Notes: generated by a model not told the origin, from the sequence alone. Numbered from the stretch's first letter, positions 1-6,352 are shown. The stretch: 8,948 nucleotides of DNA from JBBTYG01 sp964483045 (GCA_964483045.1 CAYZZK010000033.1:1-8948); one strand, 5' to 3'. Program-made: numbers and translations.

Positions 1-132
1 ATGGGACCGGACGGCCCCATGCTATTCGAACTCAACGGGCACACGGCTTTTCCTTGGCCCGAATTCGAGTGTAAGAAATTCTTTATAGAAAATCTGGTCA
101 CGCATATTGAGATTTTTTTACCAAACGCGTAA
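1..132 (+). CDS. 3' end of an unidentified gene (partial)
   Basis: The frame is open from the first base of the window to a TAA at 130-132 and encodes 43 residues ending LPNA. The ATG at base 1 may simply be an internal Met, because the frame is already open at the edge and the true start cannot be seen. The peptide is mixed in character (a NGHTAFPWPEF stretch, then an amphipathic tail) with no membrane segment, and I do not recognise the family. It converges on the minus-strand PurE-family gene. The hairpin that follows (144-167) has no U tract in the plus direction, so it does not obviously terminate this gene. A chance open frame of this length remains possible. Confidence 0.4.
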   Translation: MGPDGPMLFELNGHTAFPWPEFECKKFFIENLVTHIEIFLPNA

Positions 133-136
133 ACAT

Positions 137-167
137 AAAAAAAGCGGCATTCCTTTCGAAATGCCGC
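137..167 (-). terminator. Rho-independent terminator of the PurE-family gene
   Basis: A perfect 8-bp stem (gcggcatt at 144-151 with aatgccgc at 160-167) closes an 8-base loop. On the minus strand it is followed at once by seven T (A7 at 137-143 on the plus strand). It lies 19 bases past the minus-strand stop at 187-189. In the plus direction there is no U tract, so the signal is strand-specific. Confidence 0.85.
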
Positions 168-186
168 CCATGAGATCAATGCTGAA

Positions 187-678
187 CTAGAGTTTAGTAA
201 TGACAGACAATCGAGCCGGTTTCGGCTGCGAGCAAAGAGGTATGGCAAAATCTTTCGTGAGCGCATCGCGGCATGCGGCGGCGAATCCTTCGAAGCCGAA
301 ATAAGCGTTGCCATTCTGCAAGAGCACCGGATTGCCGGGAAGCTCTTCTATGGAAAGCCGCGCAGCGACACTTGCCTTTGGAGTTTTGCCCTCAAGGGCA
401 ACGCCGATACACACCAATTTCTTGCCGAAATACTGAAGCCAACTTTGAAGCACCCCCGGCAAAGCAAATGCCTTACTGCCCGCGGCAATAAGGATCATCT
501 CCTCCGTAACTTCATCGCGGGCGTAGAGCCGCAGATCTTCGGGATTCCGATGGCAGCTTATGATGTGGACGCGGTACGGGACTCCGCTATTTTTGAGCAC
601 TTCGAGTCCTCCCAGAGTTTGATTCAGATCCGATTCACTCCCCAGGACAATTTCGATCTTTCGATGATTTACCCGCAT
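187..678 (-). CDS. PurE-family (AIR carboxylase/mutase-like) protein with altered active site
   Basis: This 163-residue protein has the PurE length and order of motifs: IVLGSESD (residues 10-17, PurE GSxSD), IISCHRNPEDL (39-49, PurE SAHRTP with His43 kept), an Ala/Gly-rich turn ending in ALPG (66-75), and IGVAL (91-95). PurE converts N5-CAIR to CAIR in de novo purine synthesis, in the cytosol. Some substrate-loop residues differ: where E. coli PurE has GGAAHLPG, this protein has SKAFALPG, so the loop His is Ala72 and the Gly-Gly is Ser-Lys. No purine gene is recognisable next to it. It is therefore a confident family member, but an uncertain N5-CAIR mutase. The ATG at 678 is preceded by only a weak purine-rich stretch (GAAACGGA). 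It is a single-gene unit with a promoter at 763-792 and a terminator at 137-167. Confidence 0.85.
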   Translation of the reverse strand: MRVNHRKIEIVLGSESDLNQTLGGLEVLKNSGVPYRVHIISCHRNPEDLRLYARDEVTEEMILIAAGSKAFALPGVLQSWLQYFGKKLVCIGVALEGKTPKASVAARLSIEELPGNPVLLQNGNAYFGFEGFAAACRDALTKDFAIPLCSQPKPARLSVITKL

Positions 679-762
679 ATAATTCCGTTTCTTTTTTGGC
701 TAACCGTTTCAATCTGCTTCCCTTCCTGAATCTACAATCAGAAATTCGTCAGTTCTGCTTTA

Positions 763-792
763 AGGGTACGGCAAGCCCCGCTCTAAAGTCAA
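763..792 (-). promoter_or_regulatory. Candidate promoter of the PurE-family gene
   Basis: On the minus strand TTGACT (787-792, 5/6 match to -35) is followed after 18 bases by TACCCT (763-768, only 3/6 match to -10). Transcription would start near 756, giving a leader of about 77 bases. The weak -10 keeps confidence low, but the same TACCCT appears at the better-supported promoter at 8357-8385. Confidence 0.4.
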
Positions 793-896
793 CAAAATGG
801 AAAGTTTTTTACCCCGCATAGTAGCCGGAAATGCATCCACGATAGTTGCCCTATCGCGCATCGCCTCTTTATTTTCCAAAATGGTAAGCTAATGTC

Positions 897-1229
897 ATGG
901 AATCAATTCTTACATGCCCTTCGTGCAAAGCGACGATTTCCACAACCGACTATTTTTGCCCGAACTGCGGCAAAAGTATAAAAAGCAAACCGCTTTCCAC
1001 TTCGATCTCGAAACAACTCTTTGTGTACGCGATCAGTATTCTGCTCCCTCCGATTGGCTTGTGGTGGGCAATAAAATATTTCAAGCAACATGAAGATTCG
1101 TCCAAAAAAATAGGCATTGCAATCGTTGTTCTCACTGTTGCCTCGCTTGCCGTAAATATATGGATAGCGGACACCCTTTTTAATACTTATTCGCGAATGA
1201 TGAGTTCGTATACGGATTTTAATTTCTAG
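897..1229 (+). CDS. Zinc-ribbon, two-helix membrane protein
   Basis: The 110-residue protein opens with a zinc ribbon: CPSC (Cys7, Cys10) and CPNCGK (Cys21, Cys24), a standard Cys4 treble-clef/rubredoxin-knuckle arrangement that binds one Zn. A polar linker follows, then two hydrophobic segments at about 41-62 (with a PPIGLWW core) and 72-92. A short polar tail ends at Phe110. It is probably a small inner-membrane protein with the ribbon in the cytoplasm. Such proteins are common in CPR and Firmicutes and have no settled function. The ATG at 897 has no clear Shine-Dalgarno. The gene stands 96 bases ahead of the DUF6496 gene with no terminator visible between them, so read-through is possible. 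Confidence 0.85.
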   Translation: MESILTCPSCKATISTTDYFCPNCGKSIKSKPLSTSISKQLFVYAISILLPPIGLWWAIKYFKQHEDSSKKIGIAIVVLTVASLAVNIWIADTLFNTYSRMMSSYTDFNF

Positions 1230-1325
1230 AAATCCCCCTCCTATTGCGGAGTGCGGCGAGATGCTGTAACACTTGTCTGGTTCAACCGTCTTTATACACA
1301 GGTCGAAAAAGGATATTTTAAAAAC

Positions 1326-1508
1326 ATGGCACGATACAGCAAAAGCGCGCAAAAAGATGTGGAGCGCGCCGTGCGAAAGATGAAAACGGGAACGCTCAAA
1401 AGCGGAAGAAGCCGGAAAACGGTGAAAAGCCGGAAACAAGCAATCGCAATCGGGCTTTCCGAGGCACGCAGCAAAGGGAAAAAAGTTCCGCCGGCACCCA
1501 AAACCTAA
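1326..1508 (+). CDS. DUF6496-type small basic protein
   Basis: This 60-residue, Lys/Arg-rich protein begins MARYSKSAQKDVERAV and contains SGRSRKTVKSRKQAIAIGL (about residues 23-42), which matches what I know of DUF6496 (a short family with conserved SGxxVxSRKQAIAIGLSEAR). The function is unknown; the high basic charge suggests nucleic-acid or ribosome contact, which is inference. I chose the ATG at 1326 over the upstream in-frame GTG at 1251 because the family starts at MARYSK and the 25 extra residues look random. An AAAGGA at 1308-1313 is a possible, rather distant, ribosome binding site (12 bases). A weak TATACA (1293-1298) could be a -10 box but has no -35 at proper spacing. The next gene starts 25 bases downstream. 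Confidence 0.85.
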   Translation: MARYSKSAQKDVERAVRKMKTGTLKSGRSRKTVKSRKQAIAIGLSEARSKGKKVPPAPKT

Positions 1509-1533
1509 AAAAGGCGTCGAAAACAATAAAAAT

Positions 1534-1875
1534 ATGACGATTATTGTTCATTGGCTCGTGTTCGCGCTCGCAATCGGAATTACCGCCTATCTCTTGCCCG
1601 GAGTTACCGTATCAGGAGCATGGGCGGCCTTGGTTACTGCGCTGGTCCTTGGGTTGGTTAACGCGTTTCTGAAACCCCTTCTCCTCCTGCTTACGCTTCC
1701 CATAAACATTCTCACTCTGGGCCTCTTTACTTTCGTGATAAATGGGCTACTCATTATGCTAGCCGCATCAATTGTCCCCGGGTTTTCGGTCAAGAATTTT
1801 GGGTGGGCGGTGCTCTTCAGTATTGTTCTGGCTCTCGTTGCGTACGCACTAAACAGCATAACGGAGTTGGGCTGA
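1534..1875 (+). CDS. Phage-holin-family 4 (YvlD-type) membrane protein
   Basis: The 113-residue protein is almost entirely hydrophobic, with four predicted helices: about 3-26 (ending YLLPGVTV), 29-56 (with LVNAFLKPLL), 58-82 (LTLGLFTFVINGLL) and 90-108. The N-A-x(3)-P and INGLL motifs and the final NF.WAVLFS..LAL helix are typical of the family named 'phage holin family protein' (PF04020, B. subtilis YvlD). Despite the name, these are ordinary chromosomal membrane proteins, often linked to envelope stress, and no phage gene is near. It follows the DUF6496 gene by 25 bases and may be co-transcribed. No Shine-Dalgarno precedes the ATG, only an A-rich stretch. No clear terminator follows. Confidence 0.9.
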   Translation: MTIIVHWLVFALAIGITAYLLPGVTVSGAWAALVTALVLGLVNAFLKPLLLLLTLPINILTLGLFTFVINGLLIMLAASIVPGFSVKNFGWAVLFSIVLALVAYALNSITELG

Positions 1876-1997
1876 TTATAAACTGGAGAGACGCGGCTGC
1901 GATGCTCTTCGACGTTGGACATTGAAAATTTTTCGCTTTTTCGGCACATATCCACACCTAAAGGCGACTTACGCACCCGTTACTCACATTTTCCCTC

Positions 1998-2025
1998 TTG
2001 ACGTTTAAAAAATTCAAGCGAAAAT
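1998..2025 (+). promoter_or_regulatory. Candidate promoter of the structured RNA
   Basis: TTGACG (1998-2003, 5/6) is separated by 16 bases from GAAAAT (2020-2025, 4/6). The predicted start is near 2032, only a few bases before the 5' arm of the 18-bp closing stem at 2036. That placement is what an independently transcribed RNA needs. Confidence 0.5.
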
Positions 2026-2031
2026 AAACTG

Positions 2032-2182
2032 GTGAGGATCGGGGTCTGCGGAGAGCACTTCTGACTAAACAACATTAAGTTACAGGAATCCAATTGCGCT
2101 TGCGCCCGTGGGCGGAAGCTACGGATTCCATCTTTATAACTTAACCACAGAATCCTAACTCCGCAGACCCCGGTCCTTTTTT
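2032..2182 (+). ncRNA. Candidate rod-shaped noncoding RNA (6S-like architecture)
   Basis: About 150 nt fold into one nested rod. The closing stem is 18 bp (2036-2053 with 2159-2176; one G-U, at 2039/2173). Inside it come 5 bp (2059-2063/2148-2152), 8 bp (2075-2082/2137-2144), 7 bp (2085-2091/2123-2129) and an apical 4+4 bp hairpin with one G-G mismatch (2098-2106/2111-2119) capped by CGUG. U6 follows directly (2177-2182) and a promoter precedes (1998-2025). The wobble pair exists only in the plus-strand transcript, which fixes the direction. If the isolated 5-bp helix opens, a 21 x 14 nt bubble is left between a closing stem and a long apical arm, which is the layout of 6S RNA, the RNA polymerase-binding promoter mimic. 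I see no primary-sequence match to 6S, 4.5S/SRP, tmRNA or RNase P RNA. A palindromic MITE is the main alternative. Confidence 0.6.
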
Positions 2183-2340
2183 CGTGGTTTTGGCTTCTCG
2201 ACGACAATAGAAACCGGGGGAAAAGACTATGTGCTCGTAAGAAGCAGCGGATTATGTTTTTAAAACCTTGATTTTCGATCTCTACCGCGTTTGATAGCGT
2301 GAGCGACTTGTCCAGAAATTTTTTTGCGAGCTCGGCAATT

Positions 2341-2383
2341 AAAAAAAGCCACCGACCACTGAATTTCTTCAGCGACCGGTGGC
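2341..2383 (-). terminator. Rho-independent terminator of the ATPase gene
   Basis: On the minus strand, 2383-2348 forms a continuous 16-bp stem that includes three G-U pairs and is capped by a GAAA tetraloop (CUGAA-GAAA-UUCAG). Seven U follow (A7 at 2341-2347 on the plus strand). On the plus strand the three wobbles become A-C mismatches, so the hairpin is built for the minus strand. It starts four bases after the stop codon of the ATPase gene. Confidence 0.9.
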
Positions 2384-2387
2384 CATG

Positions 2388-3716
2388 TCATAGGCGATAC
2401 ATTCGCCTCGCAATTTCCCGCCGAAAGTGAATCTCTGGCAAAATAACAAAGATTAAAACTTCCGCGAGAGACCGGATGTACGGATCCGTTGTCTGGAGGC
2501 GCCGTTCGAAGCCCTCGCAGATTGGGCCGCTGCGTCCAAGACCAAAGACGTGCGATGTTCGCCGGGGATTTTCGTAGACCTCGTCGAATGGCAACCCCTT
2601 CTCTTTTCCTCCGCGGAGGACGGCGGATATCGTAATACCGCTTGCTCGGAAAAAAGTTTCCCACCGCCTGAACCTCGACAAATTATTTTCGATGATTATG
2701 GCGGCATCCCCCAGCGCTGCGACTATGTGCGTGATGACATCGGGATCGCCTCCCGGCAGATCGGCAATAACGATATTCGCCTGATCGCGTTTATGGGCGA
2801 GCTTGGAGAGCGCTTCGAATGCAAGCTCGCGTGTCCATGGCCGTTTGCGGCTCCGTACCAATTCCCGCATTCGGCCGGATCCCGAGAGAATGCTGTTTAA
2901 AGTCGGAGTGGCAAGATCCATATCCACGCTCGCAATCTTGAGCGAAAAGTCGCCCCAGCCGGAACGTCGAGCTAGCCGTTTGCATATTGCACGCAACGAC
3001 GTAAGCAAGTTTGCCGCCACGGTGCTCTTGTGCATGCCGCGCGATCCTCCGACCACGATAACGAGGTGCTTGTCCATTAGTTCGCGAACATGCCCTTCGC
3101 TTATGATGATAGTCGAACCTTCATACTTCGCCCATTGCGGTACTACCCGCTTCCAGTCCGGATTCAATCGAATCTTGCGATCAGCCACATGAAACTGTTT
3201 CTGCTTTTTCGGCTTGACCCTTCGCACCGTCGGCGCAGTCACATGCAATTCTTTTCTTAGCGGATTCATATGGGCTAGCAGGCACCGCTTAAAACTTTGG
3301 GTGATCGTGCCGACGATTTTTTGCGGAGAGATATCGTGCCTGCTCGCTATCTCGAGAATCAAGTGTATATCGACTCTTTTTCGAGCGGCAGGCATATACA
3401 CGAAATAGAAACAAAATATGAGCAGCTCAAGGAGCGTAACCGTCTCCTGATCCGTCAATTTTTTCCCCTCGTTTGCATACGAAAGCGAAACGAGATCATC
3501 TTGGATTTCACTCAATGTAATCCCGGCTATACAAAATATCGACGGATCGCGCGTTATTCGTAAATGCGCCACCGGAAATTCAGTAAAGTACGAGATAACC
3601 GTCTTTTCGGTAACCCTTCCCTGCAGCATGCACAAAAAATATTTAAAGGCGTGCAGCAGATGAATGGGAAACGGCATCAAAACGACCCTATAAGGTTCCA
3701 CCTCTTGCGTTTTCAT
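2388..3716 (-). CDS. MinD/ParA-like (SIMIBI) P-loop ATPase with degenerate Walker A and novel N-terminal domain
   Basis: The 442-residue protein (numbered from the ATG at 3716) has two parts. Residues 1 to about 200 form a domain I do not recognise: a mixed helical region with a hydrophobic stretch near 97-109, then a basic linker (RRVKPKKQKQ, 165-174). From about 218 it is a SIMIBI-class P-loop domain: VIVVGGSRGMHKST (219-232), ASVDMDLATPTL (262-273, the MinD/ParA DxD strand), and IVIADLPGGDPD (315-326, Walker B region, compare DLPPG of MinD/Mrp). The P-loop is unusual: the Gly before the catalytic Lys230 is His229, and the second 'signature' Lys of KGGxGK[ST] is absent. ParA/MinD proteins use ATP-driven dimerisation to position cargo or membrane complexes; the cargo is unknown here. 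I chose ATG 3716 over the TTG at 3722 because GAAGGG (3725-3730) sits 8 bases from the ATG but only 2 from the TTG. The gene is divergent from the MASE1 sensor gene and has its own terminator. Confidence 0.75.
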   Translation of the reverse strand: MKTQEVEPYRVVLMPFPIHLLHAFKYFLCMLQGRVTEKTVISYFTEFPVAHLRITRDPSIFCIAGITLSEIQDDLVSLSYANEGKKLTDQETVTLLELLIFCFYFVYMPAARKRVDIHLILEIASRHDISPQKIVGTITQSFKRCLLAHMNPLRKELHVTAPTVRRVKPKKQKQFHVADRKIRLNPDWKRVVPQWAKYEGSTIIISEGHVRELMDKHLVIVVGGSRGMHKSTVAANLLTSLRAICKRLARRSGWGDFSLKIASVDMDLATPTLNSILSGSGRMRELVRSRKRPWTRELAFEALSKLAHKRDQANIVIADLPGGDPDVITHIVAALGDAAIIIENNLSRFRRWETFFRASGITISAVLRGGKEKGLPFDEVYENPRRTSHVFGLGRSGPICEGFERRLQTTDPYIRSLAEVLIFVILPEIHFRREIARRMYRL

Positions 3717-3724
3717 TTTCAAAT

Positions 3725-3730
3725 CCCTTC
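3725..3730 (-). promoter_or_regulatory. Shine-Dalgarno that decides the ATPase start
   Basis: GAAGGG on the minus strand lies 8 bases upstream of ATG 3716. The alternative in-frame TTG (3720-3722) would be only 2 bases away, too close for initiation. Confidence 0.65.
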
Positions 3731-3777
3731 GTTTAAAGTTATTTCAAAGGACAGTAGGTTCCCCACCTAACACTCCC

Positions 3778-3807
3778 AACATACCACATAGTTTGATGCC
3801 TGCACAA
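3778..3807 (-). promoter_or_regulatory. Candidate promoter of the ATPase gene
   Basis: On the minus strand, TTGTGC (3802-3807, weak) and TATGTT (3778-3783, 4/6) are 18 bases apart. A TGG immediately before TATGTT makes it an extended -10. A start near 3771 would give a leader of about 55 bases, containing a small inverted repeat taggt-tcccc-accta (near 3756-3770). Confidence 0.4.
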
Positions 3808-3875
3808 TGAAAAGATATCAAAGAACGGGCCTGCTTCTCGGAATCCAAGTCCCAAGCCAGGAAAGAGACTGCTAT

Positions 3876-3905
3876 ATGGCAAGTCAACTATCTATAGAGT
3901 AAAAT
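3876..3905 (+). promoter_or_regulatory. Candidate promoter of the MASE1 sensor gene
   Basis: ATGGCA (3876-3881, 4/6) and TAAAAT (3900-3905, 5/6) are 18 bases apart. Transcription would start near 3912, leaving only about 11 bases before the ATG at 3923, with no Shine-Dalgarno. Confidence 0.45.
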
Positions 3906-3922
3906 CTAATCCGGCCTACCCA

Positions 3923-5923
3923 ATGCCTACCAAGCTCAAGAATTACATATTCCCCCTTTCGAAGCATTTTACTTCACTCGTATCTTCGATTGCGCTTTTT
4001 ACCGCGATATATTTTATAGCGGGAAAGTTCGGACTCATGTTCGCGACCGTGCACCAAAGCGCCTCCGCAATATGGCCTCCCACCGGAATCGCGCTCGCCG
4101 CTCTACTGCTCTTAGGTTACCGCTTGTGGCCGGGCGTTTTTTTGGGAGCTTTTTTGGTAAATGTCACCACGGCTGGGTCGGTTTTTACCTCTTTCTGCAT
4201 TGCAGTCGGAAATACGCTCGAAGTACTGATAGCAGCGTACCTTATAAATAAATATGCCGATGGCACAAAGTTTAAAAATAATGCCGGAAATGCCTTTCGC
4301 TTCATTGTCTTCGGAGGGATACTTGCGCCGGTAGTTGCGGCATTGATCGGCCCGCTTTCCCTCTTTATAGAAGGATTTGCAACCAAAGCGCAGCTTGGCC
4401 CGATGATTTTTACCTGGTGGCTCGGCGACAGCACGGGAGCTTTGCTTCTGGCTCCCTTCATTATTTTATGGCAAAGATTGACCGAGTTTAAATGGCTGGA
4501 AGATAAGTTTATCGCCCTCGAAGTATTTTCCGTCCTTTTTCTCATATTTTTGATGGCATCCATCGTATTCGGAAATCTGCTGCCGTTTGCGCCTCCCTAT
4601 CCCATCGCATTTGCAATAGTCCCATTCCTTTTATGGGCGGCGATCCGCCTGGGCCGACGCGAGGCGATGAGCGCCGTGCTATTGCTTGCGATACTCGCAA
4701 CCCGAGGGACTATCCTCGGCTACGGCCAATTCGCGCAACTCCCGCCGCCTGCCTCTCTCCTTATTCTCCAGATATACCTCGCTGTTATGGCCGCGAGTAC
4801 GCTCATGTTCTCGGTCCTCGCGTACGAAGAGCGCAAAAACCGCAAAACGATAATCGCGAGAGCGAAATATTTCCGTTCGCTCATAGAAAAGAGCTTCGAC
4901 GCGATCATCTCTGTTAATGCGAAAGGCATCATTCTGTATGCAAGCCCTTCCATCGAACGCATCCTCGGTTATTCTCCGGCAGAGATGGCCGGAAAACTTT
5001 GCTTTGATTTTTTATATCCCGAAGACCGGACGCAGGGAGAAGTGGCATTCACATCTCTCATCGCCGTACCCCATAGCAAAATCATGTTCGAAACGCGATT
5101 CGTACGGAAGGACGGCACAATCGTGTGGACGGAAAACGTACGCACGAATCTGCTCGATGAAAAAAATGTGCATGCAGTGATTTCAAACATTCGGGACATT
5201 ACCGAGCGGCGCGAACTGGCGAACGCGAAAAACAGTTTCATTTCGGCGCTTTCCCATCGGCTGCATCCGCCACTCACGCACATCGAAACCTACGCAAGCG
5301 CTCTTTCCGAGAAAAAAAATAGATTCGACAAACTGGATCAGAAATACATCGAAGAAATCAAATCTGCAAATCGCAAAGCGATCACCCTGACCGCCGACCT
5401 CCTTCGGTTAACGCGCATCGAGCTCGGGACGATTCACATGGAATTGCGGGTGGTGGACGTACGGAAAGCGATAAACAGCATCATCCAGGAATGCATGCCT
5501 AAAATCCAATCGAAAGGAATTCTCCTCGAACGGCGATATCCGTCCAGCAACACGTTCCTCACCATCGATCAGAATTTGGCAACACTTATTCTCCGGCGAC
5601 TGATAATCCAAATAATAGAGTCCACGCCCAAAGGAAATAAAATCAGCGTCGAGCTAACGAAAAGCGAATCGGAAATATTCATTCATATATCTTACCCGCA
5701 TGTATTCCTAGCCCACGGCAACACTTTACAATCAAATTTCAAATTGCCGATATCGGAATTGAAGAACACCGATGAAGACGACCTTTCCCTGGGGCTGTAC
5801 ACGGTGCAATCGCTTATAGAGTTCATGGGCGGCAAAATACACCTCGAATCGCAGGGCGAAGAAAGCGAAGCCCTGTCCATTTCCTTCCCGAATAAACCGC
5901 AGGCGCCTATCCGTCAATTATGA
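3923..5923 (+). CDS. MASE1-PAS sensor histidine kinase homologue, probable pseudokinase
   Basis: The 666-residue protein begins with a MASE1 sensory membrane domain (about 15-305, roughly eight helices; hallmark SAIWPPTGIALA at 48-59 followed by GYRLWPGVFLGAF at 65-77). A PAS domain follows (about 315-430, with ILGYSPAEM, YPEDR, RKDGT and the closing RDITERR). Next is a HisKA-like dimerisation helix: FISALSHRLHPPLT (439-452) carries His445 at the phospho-acceptor position. The residue after it, almost always Glu or Asp in HisKA, is Arg446. The HATPase-like region is degenerate: the N-box Asn is Gln563 (IIQIIESTP), the G1 box DxGxG is absent (ISYPHVFLAH, 589-598), and the G2 box keeps only LGLYTVQ (623-629), losing two Gly to Asp620 and Ser622. 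The terminal FMGGKIHLES strand is normal. It is likely a membrane sensor that signals by conformation or heterodimerisation rather than ATP hydrolysis. No response regulator is in the window. It stands divergent from the ATPase gene. Confidence 0.9.
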   Translation: MPTKLKNYIFPLSKHFTSLVSSIALFTAIYFIAGKFGLMFATVHQSASAIWPPTGIALAALLLLGYRLWPGVFLGAFLVNVTTAGSVFTSFCIAVGNTLEVLIAAYLINKYADGTKFKNNAGNAFRFIVFGGILAPVVAALIGPLSLFIEGFATKAQLGPMIFTWWLGDSTGALLLAPFIILWQRLTEFKWLEDKFIALEVFSVLFLIFLMASIVFGNLLPFAPPYPIAFAIVPFLLWAAIRLGRREAMSAVLLLAILATRGTILGYGQFAQLPPPASLLILQIYLAVMAASTLMFSVLAYEERKNRKTIIARAKYFRSLIEKSFDAIISVNAKGIILYASPSIERILGYSPAEMAGKLCFDFLYPEDRTQGEVAFTSLIAVPHSKIMFETRFVRKDGTIVWTENVRTNLLDEKNVHAVISNIRDITERRELANAKNSFISALSHRLHPPLTHIETYASALSEKKNRFDKLDQKYIEEIKSANRKAITLTADLLRLTRIELGTIHMELRVVDVRKAINSIIQECMPKIQSKGILLERRYPSSNTFLTIDQNLATLILRRLIIQIIESTPKGNKISVELTKSESEIFIHISYPHVFLAHGNTLQSNFKLPISELKNTDEDDLSLGLYTVQSLIEFMGGKIHLESQGEESEALSISFPNKPQAPIRQL

Positions 5924-5950
5924 TCAGAACCGCCACCATTGTGCGCAATA

Positions 5951-5959
5951 TGATATACT
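5951..5959 (+). promoter_or_regulatory. Extended -10 promoter of the Tic20/DUF4870-like gene
   Basis: TGA-TATACT is a TGn motif plus a 5/6 -10 box (TATACT at 5954-5959) with no recognisable -35. A start near 5966 would give a leader of about 25 bases. A partial palindrome (ATTGTGCGCAAT, 5938-5949) lies in the -35 region, and a GCTAG/CTAGC inverted repeat (5961-5965, 5973-5977) lies over the start; either could be an operator, without proof. Confidence 0.5.
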
Positions 5960-5990
5960 AGCTAGGTAGAATCTAGCATCAAGGTCGAAA

Positions 5991-6332
5991 TTGAACAAAA
6001 AACATATGGATACTCCGGATCGAAAAGTTTCCATGCCCAAAAATGCCGGAATGGGCATTCTGGCCTACATCGGCCCCCTGGTCATCGTTTCATATCTTAC
6101 CGCAAAAGAGGATCCGTTCGTAAAATTTCATATTAAACAGGGACTGGTGCTGTTCACAATTGAAATCGTTGTATGGCTCTTGAGTTCGGCGCTTTGGTCG
6201 CTGTGGATGCTCTTAAGTCTCGTGAATCTCGCCACGCTCGTGCTCTCTGTTATCGGCATCATAAATGTAATCAAGGGCGAAGAAAAGAAATTGCCTTTAG
6301 TTGGAGATTTGGCCCGCTATTTCACTTTCTAG
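5991..6332 (+). CDS. Tic20/DUF4870-like small membrane protein
   Basis: The 113-residue protein (from the TTG) has a polar N-terminus and three hydrophobic segments: about 21-38 (GMGILAYIGPLVIVSYLT), 50-68 and 70-94. Between the first two is DPFVKFHIKQGLVLF (41-55), the hallmark of the DUF4870/Tic20-like family, where a Phe/His/Gln-containing turn enters the second helix. A second polar loop with a Lys/Glu-rich stretch leads to LPLVGDLARYF. The function is unknown in bacteria. The start is uncertain: TTG 5991 has AAGG 6 bases upstream (5981-5984), while ATG 6006 gives five fewer residues but lies too far from that site. It is a single-gene unit with its own promoter and terminator. Confidence 0.8.
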   Translation: MNKKHMDTPDRKVSMPKNAGMGILAYIGPLVIVSYLTAKEDPFVKFHIKQGLVLFTIEIVVWLLSSALWSLWMLLSLVNLATLVLSVIGIINVIKGEEKKLPLVGDLARYFTF

Positions 6333-6352
6333 TTTTGTAAAACGGCGGGAGT

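Larger units (their letters stand above)
1876..2387. other. 512-base protein-free region around the ncRNA
   Basis: No convincing protein gene lies here; the short open frames lack codon character and start signals. It holds a candidate promoter (1998-2025), the structured RNA (about 2032-2182) and the minus-strand terminator of the ATPase gene (2341-2383). In 1876-1997 and 2183-2340 I see nothing beyond AT-rich stretches and short imperfect repeats. Confidence 0.6.

Noticed and set aside
797..892. 31-codon frame just ahead of the zinc-ribbon gene
   Set aside because: It has no ribosome binding site, no recognisable features and overlaps the PurE-family promoter region; chance is sufficient.
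1279..1287. GGTTCAACC resembling a tRNA T-loop
   Set aside because: No acceptor, D-arm or anticodon arm can be built around it.
1251..1325. Longer DUF6496 protein starting at GTG 1251
   Set aside because: The family begins at MARYSK (ATG 1326); the extra 25 residues show no family similarity.
903..1526. 207-codon minus-strand open frame
   Set aside because: It runs antisense across two genes of known families and has shadow-frame composition.
1534..1875. Holin as a sign of a prophage
   Set aside because: The 'phage holin family 4' label covers ordinary YvlD-type membrane proteins, and no endolysin, capsid, integrase or other phage gene is present.
2036..2176. 18-bp inverted repeat as the ends of a MITE or small transposon
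   Set aside because: No target-site duplication flanks it, the interior is also complementary in nested order, and a promoter and U6 tract frame it. An RNA gene explains more, though a MITE is not fully excluded.
3720..3722. TTG start of the ATPase
   Set aside because: It lies 2 bases from the Shine-Dalgarno; the ATG at 3716 has the correct 8-base spacing.
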